Of a stretch of DNA of 64,000 nucleotides, positions 7,282 through 16,424 are shown piece after piece. The translations under genes were made by a program, and so were the position numbers. Position 1 is the first letter of the stretch, and each line of letters opens with the position of its first letter. Where the stretch lies: positions 62,001 to 126,000 of the forward strand of contig NZ_MKCR01000032.1 of the NCBI RefSeq assembly GCF_001855565.1, in the 5' to 3' direction. Source of the DNA: Chromobacterium amazonense. GTDB lineage: Bacteria > Pseudomonadota > Gammaproteobacteria > Burkholderiales > Chromobacteriaceae. The notes beneath the pieces are model-generated. The model made no database searches. It worked only from the letters and a program-made list of their open reading frames with translations, and was not told the DNA's origin.

Positions 7282-9405
7282 TCATATGCGCTTGAATGGG
7301 GGCAGCGAGGCCAGAAGCTTCTTGCCATAGCTTTGCCGTGTCAGGCGATTGTCCAGGATGGTCACGCGGCCGTAGTCGCGCTCGGTGCGGATCAGTCGGC
7401 CGACGGCCTGCACCAGTTTGATCGACGCTTCCGGCACGGTCAGCTCGATGAACGGGTTGCCGCCGCGCTTTTCTATCCAGCGCGACAGCGTTTTGCCCAC
7501 CGGATCGTCCGGCATGGCGAACGGCAGCTTGGCGATGATGACGTGCACGCAGCTCTCGCCCGGAAGGTCCAGGCCTTCCGAGAAGGAATCCAAGCCGAAG
7601 ATCACGCTGGCCTGATGGTCTTGCAGGCGCTGATGGTGGGTGTCCAGAAGCGTGCGCTTGGGAATGTCGCCCTGAACCAGCAGTTGTGCGCGCAATTCGG
7701 CCGGCAGGCCGGCGGCCACGTCCTGCATCTGCTTGCGCGAGGAGAACAGCACCAGCGTGCCGACCGCCTGGGAGAGGTCGATCAGCTTGGGTAGCCATTC
7801 TATGATCTCGCGGGTGTGGCCGCCCGGGTCTTTGGGGCTGGCCAGCAGCGGCGGCAGATACAGTTCGCCTTGCTCGTCGAAATTGAACGGCGAGTCTAAT
7901 GCCAGGCAGCTGACTTTGGGCAGCCATTTCAGGCCGGTTTGCGACAGCAAGAGCTCGAAGTCGCCCAGCGAGCGCAGCGTGGCGGAGGTCAGGATGGCGC
8001 CGGCGGCGCGGCGCCACAGGGTGGCGGCCAGACTGGCGGCGGCGCTGACGGGCGACGCGGAGAACAGATAGTCGCCCTTGCCTTCAGAGCGGCGGGTAAT
8101 CCATTTGGCGATAGGCGGCGCGTTTTCCGGCGTTTCGGTATCGAACAAGTCCCACACCGCCATCAGCTGTTCGGCGCGGCCGATCAGGAAACCCAGCTCG
8201 GTGGCGGTTTTGTCCAGGTCGGCGTCGCCGCTTTTGTCCTTGCGCGCTTCGGACAGGGCATTGCCCATATCGTCCAGCTGCTTGCTCAGCGCGCGCGCGG
8301 AAATCGCCATATTGGCGGCCGGCGTTTTCAGACGCTCCGGCAGGATGCCGTCTTCGATCAGCCAGGATGGCTCCAGATTGTCGCTGCTGGCGGCGAGAGA
8401 TTCCTCGCTGCCCAGCAGCCATTGCCACTCGGTCAGCGTTTCCACGCAGGCAGCGGCGGAGTCGATGGCGCTGCTCGCCAATTCGGCTTTGCCGGTATGC
8501 GCCTCGGCATGGACCACGACGGCAGCCACCTTGTCCAGCCAGCCCAGCGCCTGGCCCAGCGAATGCTCGGCGGCGAACTGATTGATGGCTTTCTTGGCCA
8601 GATGGTGCGCCTCGTCTATGCAATAGAAGCTTTCCTCGGGGGCGGGCAGGATGACGCCGCCGCCCATGGAAACGTCCGCCAGCATCAAGTCGTGATTGGC
8701 CACCACCACGTCCACGTTTTCCAATGTGTCGCGCGCCAGATAGAACGGGCATTCCACGCGATTGGGGCAGGCGGTTTTCAAACAGCCGTGGCGGTCATTA
8801 GTGACGCGCGCCCACAGGCCGTCTTCCACCACGCTATCCCAGCTGTCGCGGTCGCCGTTCCATTTGCGCTGATGGAAGGCGTCAGCCATGGCGGTCAGCG
8901 CGTCCAGTTCGGCCTGTTCCGGCTTGTGGTCCCACAGCGCCATCATCGGGTCCGGCTGCAGCAGGCTTTGCTGCGCGTGCTGAGCGGTGAGGCCGTACAG
9001 GCGGTACGGGCACAGATAGCGGCCGCGGCCCTTTGCCAGGGCGAAGGTCAGCGGCAGGCCGCTGTTTTCCACCACGAAGGGCAGGTCGCGGTTGACCAGT
9101 TGCTCCTGCAGCGCCACGGTGGCGCTGGTGACTACCAGTTTTTTGCCGCGCGCGCGCGCCATCACGCCGCCGGCCAATAGATAAGCCAAGCTCTTGCCGA
9201 CGCCGGTGGGGCCCTCGATCACGGTAATGCTTTCGCCCTCGCGCTGCGGCCATTCGTCTCCGACTTTCTCTTGCGAGCGCGCCAGCGCATTGGCGATTTC
9301 GGCCAGCATGCGGCGTTGCGAGGCGCGCGGGCGAAAGCCCGGCAGTCGGTCGGAAATGGCGCGATAGTGGTCGCGTATGGCGTCTTTTTCGGCATCGGTC
9401 AGCAT
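7282..9405 (-). CDS. dinG: ATP-dependent DNA helicase DinG (XPD-like, Fe-S)
   Basis: A 707-residue superfamily 2 helicase that unwinds DNA 5' to 3' and resolves R-loops and similar structures. Walker A is GPTGVGKS at residues 65-72; the DEAH box is DEAHH at 264-268. Four cysteines between them (RYLCPYRL, then GCLKTACPNRVECPFY) are the ligands of the 4Fe-4S cluster of this family. The start MLTDAEKDAIRDHYRAI at 9405 matches DinG proteins; the open frame continuing to 9807 has no similarity. Length agrees with E. coli DinG (716). No LexA box was seen upstream. Confidence 0.94.
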   Translation of the reverse strand: MLTDAEKDAIRDHYRAISDRLPGFRPRASQRRMLAEIANALARSQEKVGDEWPQREGESITVIEGPTGVGKSLAYLLAGGVMARARGKKLVVTSATVALQEQLVNRDLPFVVENSGLPLTFALAKGRGRYLCPYRLYGLTAQHAQQSLLQPDPMMALWDHKPEQAELDALTAMADAFHQRKWNGDRDSWDSVVEDGLWARVTNDRHGCLKTACPNRVECPFYLARDTLENVDVVVANHDLMLADVSMGGGVILPAPEESFYCIDEAHHLAKKAINQFAAEHSLGQALGWLDKVAAVVVHAEAHTGKAELASSAIDSAAACVETLTEWQWLLGSEESLAASSDNLEPSWLIEDGILPERLKTPAANMAISARALSKQLDDMGNALSEARKDKSGDADLDKTATELGFLIGRAEQLMAVWDLFDTETPENAPPIAKWITRRSEGKGDYLFSASPVSAAASLAATLWRRAAGAILTSATLRSLGDFELLLSQTGLKWLPKVSCLALDSPFNFDEQGELYLPPLLASPKDPGGHTREIIEWLPKLIDLSQAVGTLVLFSSRKQMQDVAAGLPAELRAQLLVQGDIPKRTLLDTHHQRLQDHQASVIFGLDSFSEGLDLPGESCVHVIIAKLPFAMPDDPVGKTLSRWIEKRGGNPFIELTVPEASIKLVQAVGRLIRTERDYGRVTILDNRLTRQSYGKKLLASLPPFKRI

Positions 9406-9559
9406 GGCGCAATTGTAACGTATGCGGCCGATGTGCGCCCGCATAATGACGGCGGGCGCGGGATGCGGATAGGATAGGGGAAAACAAAAAACACGCGCAT
9501 GGCCGGACAGACTCCATACATAACAATGTGCGCGGCAAACACCATCAGGAGAAACCATC

Positions 9560-11518
9560 ATGAAACCCGTTAGCCGCGTGCTCGTGGTCAGCGACGATGT
9601 GACTTGGCAAGCCGAAGTGATGGCGGGCCTGGGGGCCGCCGCCGTGCGGTTGGAGAATCCGTTTGGCATGACTTTCGTCGCCGCCAACGCCACGGCGGAA
9701 ACCATGGAGCTGCTTGCCCGCGACGGCGAAGTGCAGGTGGCGCTGGTGGACCGGCAGTTGAAGGGCGCCGCCAATGGCGAAGCGGCGGCGCAATTGGCTA
9801 ACCGCATCAGCGATTTTCGTCCGGAAATCTCCCTGTATGTCTTCTTGCGGGACGACGACGAGCGGGCCTTGGTGGAGGAGTTGGCCAGCCATGCGGTGGA
9901 CGGCTATTTCTACCGCGACGAAGCCGATTTCAACGGCTGGTTCCGCATTTTGTCGGCCGAACTGGCGGAAAAGTCCGCTACCCCTTTTTATGACCGGCTC
10001 AAACAGTATGTGCGGATGGCCAAGGATTCCTGGCATACGCCGGGCCATTCGGGCGGCGATTCGCTGAAGGGCAGCCCATGGGTGGGCGACTTCCACGATT
10101 TCGTCGGCGAACATCTGCTGCGCGCGGACTTGTCGGTGTCGGTGCCGATGCTGGATTCTCTGCTGCATCCCACCGGCGTCATCGCCGAGGCGCAGATGCT
10201 GGCGGCTAAGGCCTTTGGCGCGCGCAAGACCTATTTCGCGACCAACGGCACCTCCACATCCAATAAGGTGATTTTCCAGACGCTGCTGGCGCCGGGCGAC
10301 AAGCTGCTGCTGGACCGCAACTGTCACAAGTCCGTGCATCACGGCGTGATCCTGTCCGGGGCGCGGCCGGTGTATCTGGACTCCTCGATCAACCGCCAGT
10401 ACGGCATTTTCGGGCCGGTGCCGAAGACGACCATTTTCCAGGCCATAGACGAGAATCCGGACGCGCGGGTGCTAATCCTCACCTCCTGCACCTACGACGG
10501 ACTGCGCTACGACCTGAAGCCCATCATCGAAGCCGCGCACGAAAAGGGCATCAAGGTGATCGTGGACGAGGCCTGGTACGGCTTCGCCCGTTTCCACCCC
10601 GCGTTCCGGCCGACCGCGCTGGAGTCCGGAGCCGATTATGTGACGCAAAGCACGCACAAGGTGCTGTCGGCGTTCTCGCAGGCCAGCATGATCCACGTCA
10701 CCGACCCGCGCTTCGACGAGCATTTGTTCCGAGAGAACTTCAACATGCACGCGTCCACCAGCCCACAGTACAACCTGATCGCCAGCCTGGACGTGGCGCG
10801 CAAGCAGGCGGTGATGGAAGGCTACCGCCTGCTGGACCGCACCTTGAAGCTGGCGCAGGAGCTGAGGGAGAAGATCAACTCCACCGGCGCCTTCCGTGTG
10901 CTGGAGCTGAATGATCTATTGCCGGAAGAGATGCGCGAGGACGGCATTCTGCTGGACCCCACCAAGCTGACGGTCGATTTCAGCCGTTCCGGCTTCACCG
11001 CCGACGAGCTGCAGCAGGCGCTGTTCGAGCGCTACAACATCCAGGTGGAGAAGTCGACCTTCAGCACCATCACGCTGCTGCTGACCATAGGCACCACCCG
11101 CAGCAAATTGTCCCGGCTGTACGACGCGATGCTGCGGCTGGCTAAGGAAAACCGTCCGCCCCGCGCCTTGGGGCGGATGCCGGAAATTCCGCGCTTCACC
11201 CGCCTGGCCTGCCTGCCGCGCGACGCCTTCTACGAGGCGGGAGAGCGTTTGCCGCTGCTGGACGACGACGGACGGCCCAATGCCGCGCTGAGCGGACGGG
11301 TGTGCTGCGACCAGATTGTGCCGTATCCGCCCGGCATTCCAGTGCTGGTGCCGGGGCAGGTGATAGACGACACCATATTGGCTTATCTCGCTCGTTTGCA
11401 AAAAACGCAAAAAACCATAGAAATGCATGGTTTGGCCGAAGATGGCGGGGAATTCTACGTGCGGGTGCTGCGGCCGGAGGAATGGGCGGAGCTGCCGGGG
11501 CGGAGCCTGTTCAACTGA
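9560..11518 (+). CDS. Orn/Lys/Arg decarboxylase (PLP fold type I) with receiver-like N-domain
   Basis: A 652-residue basic amino acid decarboxylase of the same family as E. coli CadA, AdiA and SpeC; it removes CO2 from lysine, arginine or ornithine. Residues 1-135 form the response-regulator-like wing domain. The PLP domain has WHTPGHSGG (158-166), the aspartate VDEAW (336-338) and the Schiff-base lysine K367 in STHKVLSAFSQ. The C-terminal domain carries YPPGIPVLVPGQ. A good ribosome site (CAGGAG) precedes the ATG. It is divergent from dinG. Substrate cannot be decided from sequence by eye; no antiporter gene is next to it, which argues against a classical acid-resistance pair. Confidence 0.9.
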   Translation: MKPVSRVLVVSDDVTWQAEVMAGLGAAAVRLENPFGMTFVAANATAETMELLARDGEVQVALVDRQLKGAANGEAAAQLANRISDFRPEISLYVFLRDDDERALVEELASHAVDGYFYRDEADFNGWFRILSAELAEKSATPFYDRLKQYVRMAKDSWHTPGHSGGDSLKGSPWVGDFHDFVGEHLLRADLSVSVPMLDSLLHPTGVIAEAQMLAAKAFGARKTYFATNGTSTSNKVIFQTLLAPGDKLLLDRNCHKSVHHGVILSGARPVYLDSSINRQYGIFGPVPKTTIFQAIDENPDARVLILTSCTYDGLRYDLKPIIEAAHEKGIKVIVDEAWYGFARFHPAFRPTALESGADYVTQSTHKVLSAFSQASMIHVTDPRFDEHLFRENFNMHASTSPQYNLIASLDVARKQAVMEGYRLLDRTLKLAQELREKINSTGAFRVLELNDLLPEEMREDGILLDPTKLTVDFSRSGFTADELQQALFERYNIQVEKSTFSTITLLLTIGTTRSKLSRLYDAMLRLAKENRPPRALGRMPEIPRFTRLACLPRDAFYEAGERLPLLDDDGRPNAALSGRVCCDQIVPYPPGIPVLVPGQVIDDTILAYLARLQKTQKTIEMHGLAEDGGEFYVRVLRPEEWAELPGRSLFN

Positions 11519-11606
11519 GTGCTTGTCAGACAGGGCGATTTCCGATAAATATAACAAATGTCGCATTTCTGTAAAACATGCCTGTGTGCTTATGGGGGTG
11601 CGGCAT

Positions 11607-11636
11607 TTGTAAAGTGACTTGAGACCAGCGTGTAGT
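11607..11636 (+). promoter_or_regulatory. Candidate argF promoter
   Basis: TTGTAA (11607-11612) and TGTAGT (11631-11636) are 18 bases apart and each matches four of six consensus bases. Transcription would start around 11643, at the foot of the hairpin that follows. This is an eye-made prediction. Confidence 0.3.
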
Positions 11637-11641
11637 AATGT

Positions 11642-11696
11642 GCCGTTGCGCATGAAATCACCTCTTGGTGTTGCACGCGCAACGGCCTCTTTTTTT
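11642..11696 (+). terminator. Terminator-like hairpin immediately upstream of argF (possible attenuator)
   Basis: A perfect 10-bp stem, GCCGTTGCGC (11642-11651) with GCGCAACGGC (11677-11686), has a 25-base loop that itself can form CACC/GGTG. It is followed by CTC and seven T (11690-11696). Only 12 bases separate the T-run from the argF ATG, leaving no room for a promoter in between. It may simply end the decarboxylase transcript, but any argF transcript started upstream must cross it. Confidence 0.8.
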
Positions 11697-11708
11697 GATT
11701 GGAGCATC

Positions 11709-12632
11709 ATGACGTCCGTAAGGCATTACCTGCAGTTCAGCGACCTCACTCCCGACGAGTACCACCATCTCTTCGCGCGCAGCCAGGTCCTGAAGCGACG
11801 ACAAAGCGCCGGCGAGCTGTACCGGCCGCTGGTCGGCAAGGTGATGTCCATGGTGTTCGAAAAGAATTCCACGCGCACCCGCGTCTCGTTCGAGGCCGGC
11901 ATGGCGCAGCTGGGCGGCCACGCGATGTTTCTGGATACCAAGAGCTCGCAGATCGGCCGCGGCGAGCCTATCGAGGACACCGCGCGCGTGCTGTCCAGGA
12001 TGAGCGACATCATCATGATCCGCACTTTCGAGCAGGGCGTGGTGGAGCGTTTGGCCGCCCACTCGCGGGTGCCGGTGATCAACGGTCTGACCAATGAGTA
12101 CCACCCGTGCCAGGTGTTGGCCGATATTTTCACCTATGTCGAGCGGCATGGCTCGATCAAGGGCAAGACCGTGGCCTGGATAGGCGACGGCAACAATGTG
12201 TGCCGCACCTGGCTGCAGGCCGCGCGACTGCTCGGCTTCAAGCTGAAGGTGGCCTCGCCGCTGGGTTACGAGCTGGCGGCGCTCGATGGCCATCATTACG
12301 GCCCGGATGTGCTGGAGCTGACCCAGGATCCCGTGCGCGCCGTGCAGGGCGCAGACATCGTCACCACCGACGTGTTCACCAGCATGGGTTACGAGGCCGA
12401 GCAAACGGCGCGGCGCGAGGCTTTTGCCGGCTATCAGGTGACGGCGGCGCTGATGCAGCACGCCAAGCCCAACGCCTTGTTCATGCACTGCCTGCCGGCC
12501 CACCGCGGAGAGGAAGTAGCGGCCGAGGTGATAGATGGCCCGCAGAGCGTGGTGTGGGACGAAGCGGAAAACCGCATGCACGTCCAAAAAGCCTTGATCG
12601 AATTCCTGCTGTTGGGACGCAACCAGGACTGA
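11709..12632 (+). CDS. argF: Ornithine carbamoyltransferase
   Basis: A 307-residue anabolic OTCase: carbamoyl phosphate plus ornithine gives citrulline, step six of arginine synthesis. The carbamoyl-phosphate site STRT is S54-T57; HPCQ is at 132-135; the ornithine/catalytic cysteine motif MHCLPAHRGEE has C261. I chose the ATG at 11709 (MTSVRHYLQFSDLT) because it has TTGGAG just upstream and matches the family; the open frame reaching back to 11619 runs through a terminator hairpin. argG follows 48 bases later with no terminator between, so they probably form one unit. Confidence 0.96.
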   Translation: MTSVRHYLQFSDLTPDEYHHLFARSQVLKRRQSAGELYRPLVGKVMSMVFEKNSTRTRVSFEAGMAQLGGHAMFLDTKSSQIGRGEPIEDTARVLSRMSDIIMIRTFEQGVVERLAAHSRVPVINGLTNEYHPCQVLADIFTYVERHGSIKGKTVAWIGDGNNVCRTWLQAARLLGFKLKVASPLGYELAALDGHHYGPDVLELTQDPVRAVQGADIVTTDVFTSMGYEAEQTARREAFAGYQVTAALMQHAKPNALFMHCLPAHRGEEVAAEVIDGPQSVVWDEAENRMHVQKALIEFLLLGRNQD

Positions 12633-12680
12633 GGTCCTCCCTTCGGCGCATAGGCAAATAATTTAGTGGAAAGAGAAGCA

Positions 12681-13907
<1,227 letters not shown>

Positions 13908-13930
13908 TACAATTCATCCATACCGTTGAC

Positions 13931-13956
13931 ATGGCGGCCAGGCGGCCGCCATTTTT
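13931..13956 (+). terminator. Intrinsic terminator after argG
   Basis: ATGGCGGCC (13931-13939) pairs perfectly with GGCCGCCAT (13944-13952) around a 4-base loop, followed by a run of T to 13956. Confidence 0.85.
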
Positions 13957-14013
13957 CATAGTCCGCAGAGCAAACCAGGCTTGTGTTTTGTGAAGCGGAT
14001 AAGGAATGACAAA

Positions 14014-14217
14014 GTGTCCGAAGAGCAATTCACCGATATTTCGATGGCGGTTTGTCTGACCGGATTGATTCTGTTCATGGGCTTCATCATCTGGGACCTG
14101 GGCAAGAAATCCAAGGCAGGCAAGCTGGGCATTTTCGTGCTGTTTTTGGCGCTCGGCTTCGGCGTGACGGGCTTTATCTTCAAGACCGTGCTGGTGGAAT
14201 TCTTGTTGAAGAAATAG
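14014..14217 (+). CDS. DUF2788 family small membrane protein
   Basis: A 67-residue protein with two hydrophobic helices (about residues 10-29, SMAVCLTGLILFMGFIIW, and 38-60, KLGIFVLFLALGFGVTGFI) joined by a basic loop (GKKSKAGK). It matches DUF2788, small inner-membrane proteins of beta-proteobacteria with no known function. I prefer the GTG at 14014 because AAGGA lies 9 bases upstream and VSEEQF is the family's usual start; the frame is open a little further up to 13981. It stands alone between two terminators. Confidence 0.75.
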   Translation: MSEEQFTDISMAVCLTGLILFMGFIIWDLGKKSKAGKLGIFVLFLALGFGVTGFIFKTVLVEFLLKK

Positions 14218-14222
14218 CCAGG

Positions 14223-14252
14223 CGGCGCGGCGGTTTTGCCGTCGCGCCGTTT
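14223..14252 (+). terminator. Probable terminator between convergent genes
   Basis: An 11-bp stem with one G-U pair (14223-14233 with 14239-14249), TTTTG loop and a short TTT tail, between the DUF2788 gene and the convergent DUF1993 pseudogene. The T-run is weak. Confidence 0.55.
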
Positions 14253-14265
14253 GTCTGCATTGCGC

Positions 14266-15045
14266 TTATTGTTGAATCTGGCCCAGGTAGTCCATCTTGC
14301 CCAGCGGCACGCCGTTATGACGCAGAATGGCGTAGGCCGCCGTGATGTGGAAATAGAAATTGGGCAGCGCAAAGCCGCACAGATAGTCCTGGCCCTGGAA
14401 GCGCAATTCGTTGCCGCGCACTTTAAGGGTCACCTCCCGGTTTTCGCTGCCGTCCAGCTGCGTTTGGGAGATGCGCTCAATGAAGGCGCGGGTTTGGGCC
14501 AGACGCTGCAGCAGTGCGTCAAAGCTTTTTTCCTCGTCGGCGTAGCTAGGGGCTGTTGACGTTTGGTGAGTGGATCGCGTTTGCGCCGATTTGGGCCGGA
14601 AGCAAGACGCACAGTCCGCCGCATAGTCATTCTATGCAAGGACTGGGCAACACGGCTTCCGGACCAAAGCGGCCAAACCCGCAGGGCCGGGCGCCTTTCG
14701 CGCCGACTCTTCGTTGTTCCGCGCTGGCAGAGAATGAAATGCGGCGCGCGAAACGCCTCGATTCGTCGCAAAACGCATCCCGGCGCGACCGCTCACCAAA
14801 CGTCAACAGCCCCTCGGCACCTCAATGCCGGCCAGTCGGGCGGCGCAGCCCTTGGCGGTGTCGCTGACAATCTGCACTTGGCGCAACAGCGGAAACATGT
14901 CCGGCGCCAGCCTTGCTTGCAAAAACACTTCAGGCGCGATGTTGCGCGCGGCGGCGTCCTGCTCCGCCTTGCGCAGGATGGCGGATAGATTGTCCAGTCC
15001 GCGCAGCAGGACCGGAATGGAAGCCTGGTAAACGTTGAAAGTCAT
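14266..15045 (-). pseudogene. DUF1993 family gene disrupted by a MITE
   Basis: The two ends of one DUF1993-family gene are visible. The 5' part (15045 down to about 14816, MTFNVYQASIPVLLRGLDNL to RLAGIEVP) has a good ribosome site, AAGGAG. The 3' part (about 14547 to 14266) encodes YADEEKSFDALLQRL through GQDYLCGFALPNFYFHITAA to KMDYLGQIQQ and a stop. They are in the same frame and are separated by a 265-bp inverted-repeat element plus a 2-bp duplication; a TGA in the element's end truncates the product at 89 codons or fewer. Removing 267 bp restores a 170-residue protein, the normal family length. The family is of unknown function. Confidence 0.88.
14549..14813. mobile_element. 265-bp MITE with perfect 22-bp terminal inverted repeats
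   Basis: The ends 14549-14570 and 14792-14813 are perfect inverted repeats of 22 bp, beginning GGGGCTGTTGACGTTTGG inward. The flanks are TA (14547-14548) and TC (14814-14815); protein-level reconstruction of the host gene indicates an original TA target with one copy mutated. No transposase is encoded. The core holds a nested hairpin: CCGGAAGC (14596-14603) with GCTTCCGG (14655-14662), CAGTCC (14612) with GGACTG (14640), and GCATAG (14621) with CTATGC (14632). Such elements are mobilised in trans by a full-length relative, here unidentified. Confidence 0.85.
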
Positions 15046-15085
15046 CTCTCGCTCCTTTGCTAACCGGCGCAAAGCCGGCAGTTTG

Positions 15086-15721
15086 TCAGCGCGCCAGGAT
15101 CAGGCGCAGGCCCAAGGCGATGAAAATGCTGCCTGCGACGCGGTCCAGCCATTGGCTCGCCTTGCGGCTTCTGGCCAGCCACTGGCCGGCATGGCCGGAA
15201 AAGTAGCCCAACGCGCCGAAGATGACGGCGCCCTGCAGCGTGAACACGGTGCCGAGGATGGCGGTCTGCAGGCCGGCCGGACCCTGCGCCGGATTGACGA
15301 ATTGCGGCAGGAAGGCCAGGAAGAACAACACCACCTTGGGGTTGATGGCGTTGGCGATCAGGCCGCGGCGGAAGGTGGCGGCCAACGAGCTCTGCTGCCC
15401 GGCCAGCTGGCCATCGGCGCGGAAGCTGGCGCCGGGGCTGCGGATGGCGCCCCAGCCCAGATAAACCAGATAAGCACCGCCGGCGATTTTCAGCGCGGTG
15501 AAAGCCAGCGGCGACGCGGCGATCAGCGCGCTGATGCCCAGCGCCGCCAGCAGCGTGTGATTCAGGCAACCGAGGGCGCAGCCGAGTCCGAAGGCCATGC
15601 CTTGGCGGCGTCCGCGCGAAATGCCCTGGCTCAGGACCATCAGGTTGTCCGGGCCGGGCGAGAGAGTGATCAGCATGGCTGCGGCCAGGAAGGCGGCCAG
15701 TTGCGGCAGGGTCACGAGCAT
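15086..15721 (-). CDS. LysE/RhtB-family amino acid exporter
   Basis: A 211-residue inner-membrane protein of the LysE superfamily, which exports amino acids such as lysine, threonine or homoserine lactones. The hallmark N-terminal block MLITLSPGPDNLMVLSQGIS with SPGPD, then GRRQGMAFGLG, is plain, and about six hydrophobic segments are visible. NPKVVLFFLAFLPQF is the conserved TM4 region. The start at 15721 (MLVTLPQL) aligns with the family; open frame further upstream does not. It lies downstream of the DUF1993 pseudogene's promoter region in opposite orientation to yajQ. Substrate unknown. Confidence 0.88.
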   Translation of the reverse strand: MLVTLPQLAAFLAAAMLITLSPGPDNLMVLSQGISRGRRQGMAFGLGCALGCLNHTLLAALGISALIAASPLAFTALKIAGGAYLVYLGWGAIRSPGASFRADGQLAGQQSSLAATFRRGLIANAINPKVVLFFLAFLPQFVNPAQGPAGLQTAILGTVFTLQGAVIFGALGYFSGHAGQWLARSRKASQWLDRVAGSIFIALGLRLILAR

Positions 15722-15854
15722 GTTTTGTCTTGGAGCAAGATGGACTTGAATGCTCCATAACACCACGCGGCGAGGCGGTTTGGCAATGCCTGCGCGGGTG
15801 ACAAGCCGGCGGCGCGCTACTAGAATTCTGCTGGTTCCATATGAGGATAGTTTT

Positions 15855-16355
15855 ATGCCGTCTTTTGATGTCGTTTCCGAAGTAAACAAGGTGGAAGTGC
15901 GCAACGCGCTGGATCAGGCCAATAAGGAGGTCTCCACCCGATACGATTTCAAGGGCAGCGATGCCCGCATCGAATTCAACGACAAGGAAGTGACGCTGTA
16001 CGCCGACACCGAATTCCAGCTGGACCAGGTCAACGACATCCTGGTCAGCAAGCTGTCCAAGCGCGCCGTCGACGTGCGCAGCCTGGACTACGGCAAGCTG
16101 GAAAAGGTATCCGGCAACAAGGTCAAGAAAGTGCTGAAGATCAAAGAAGGCCTGGACAGCGATCTGGCGAAGAAAATCGTCAAGCTGCTGAAGGATTCCA
16201 AGATGAAAGTGCAGGCCAGCATCCAAGGCGAGGCGGTGCGGGTGTCCGGCGCCAAGCGCGACGTGCTGCAAGAGGCCATCGCGCTGCTGAAGAAGGATAT
16301 CGCCAACGATCTGGAAAACGGCGCGCCGCTGCAGTTCAACAACTTCCGCGACTAA
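15855..16355 (+). CDS. yajQ: YajQ family nucleotide-binding protein
   Basis: A 166-residue cytoplasmic protein of the UPF0234/YajQ family, made of two ferredoxin-like halves. The start [18 protein letters not shown] and the end LQFNNFRD are nearly invariant in the family. YajQ proteins bind nucleotides; in Xanthomonas a homologue is a cyclic di-GMP effector that acts with a LysR regulator, which is known for the family and not shown here. GAGGA lies 10 bases before the ATG. Single gene closed by a strong terminator. Confidence 0.94.
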   Translation: MPSFDVVSEVNKVEVRNALDQANKEVSTRYDFKGSDARIEFNDKEVTLYADTEFQLDQVNDILVSKLSKRAVDVRSLDYGKLEKVSGNKVKKVLKIKEGLDSDLAKKIVKLLKDSKMKVQASIQGEAVRVSGAKRDVLQEAIALLKKDIANDLENGAPLQFNNFRD

Positions 16356-16380
16356 GCCCTAGGCGGCACGCGTGCGAAGA

Positions 16381-16408
16381 AAAAGGAGACCGAATGGTCT
16401 CCTTTTTT
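16381..16408. terminator. Bidirectional terminator between yajQ and dapA
   Basis: An 11-bp perfect stem, AAAAGGAGACC (16381-16391) with GGTCTCCTTTT (16396-16406), loop GAAT, with A- and T-runs on either side. It serves both convergent genes. Confidence 0.9.
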
Positions 16409-16424
16409 GCGTAGCGGCCGCCGC

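Noticed and set aside
9406..9807. N-terminal extension of DinG by 134 codons
   Set aside because: It overlaps the divergent decarboxylase gene and has no similarity to DinG.
11619..11708. Upstream extension of argF by 30 codons
   Set aside because: It crosses a terminator hairpin and a T-run; the ATG at 11709 has a ribosome site and matches the family.
14563..14988. A 141-codon plus-strand frame running through the MITE into the DUF1993 remnant
   Set aside because: It begins inside the element's terminal region and continues antisense into a real gene fragment, so it is an accident of the insertion.
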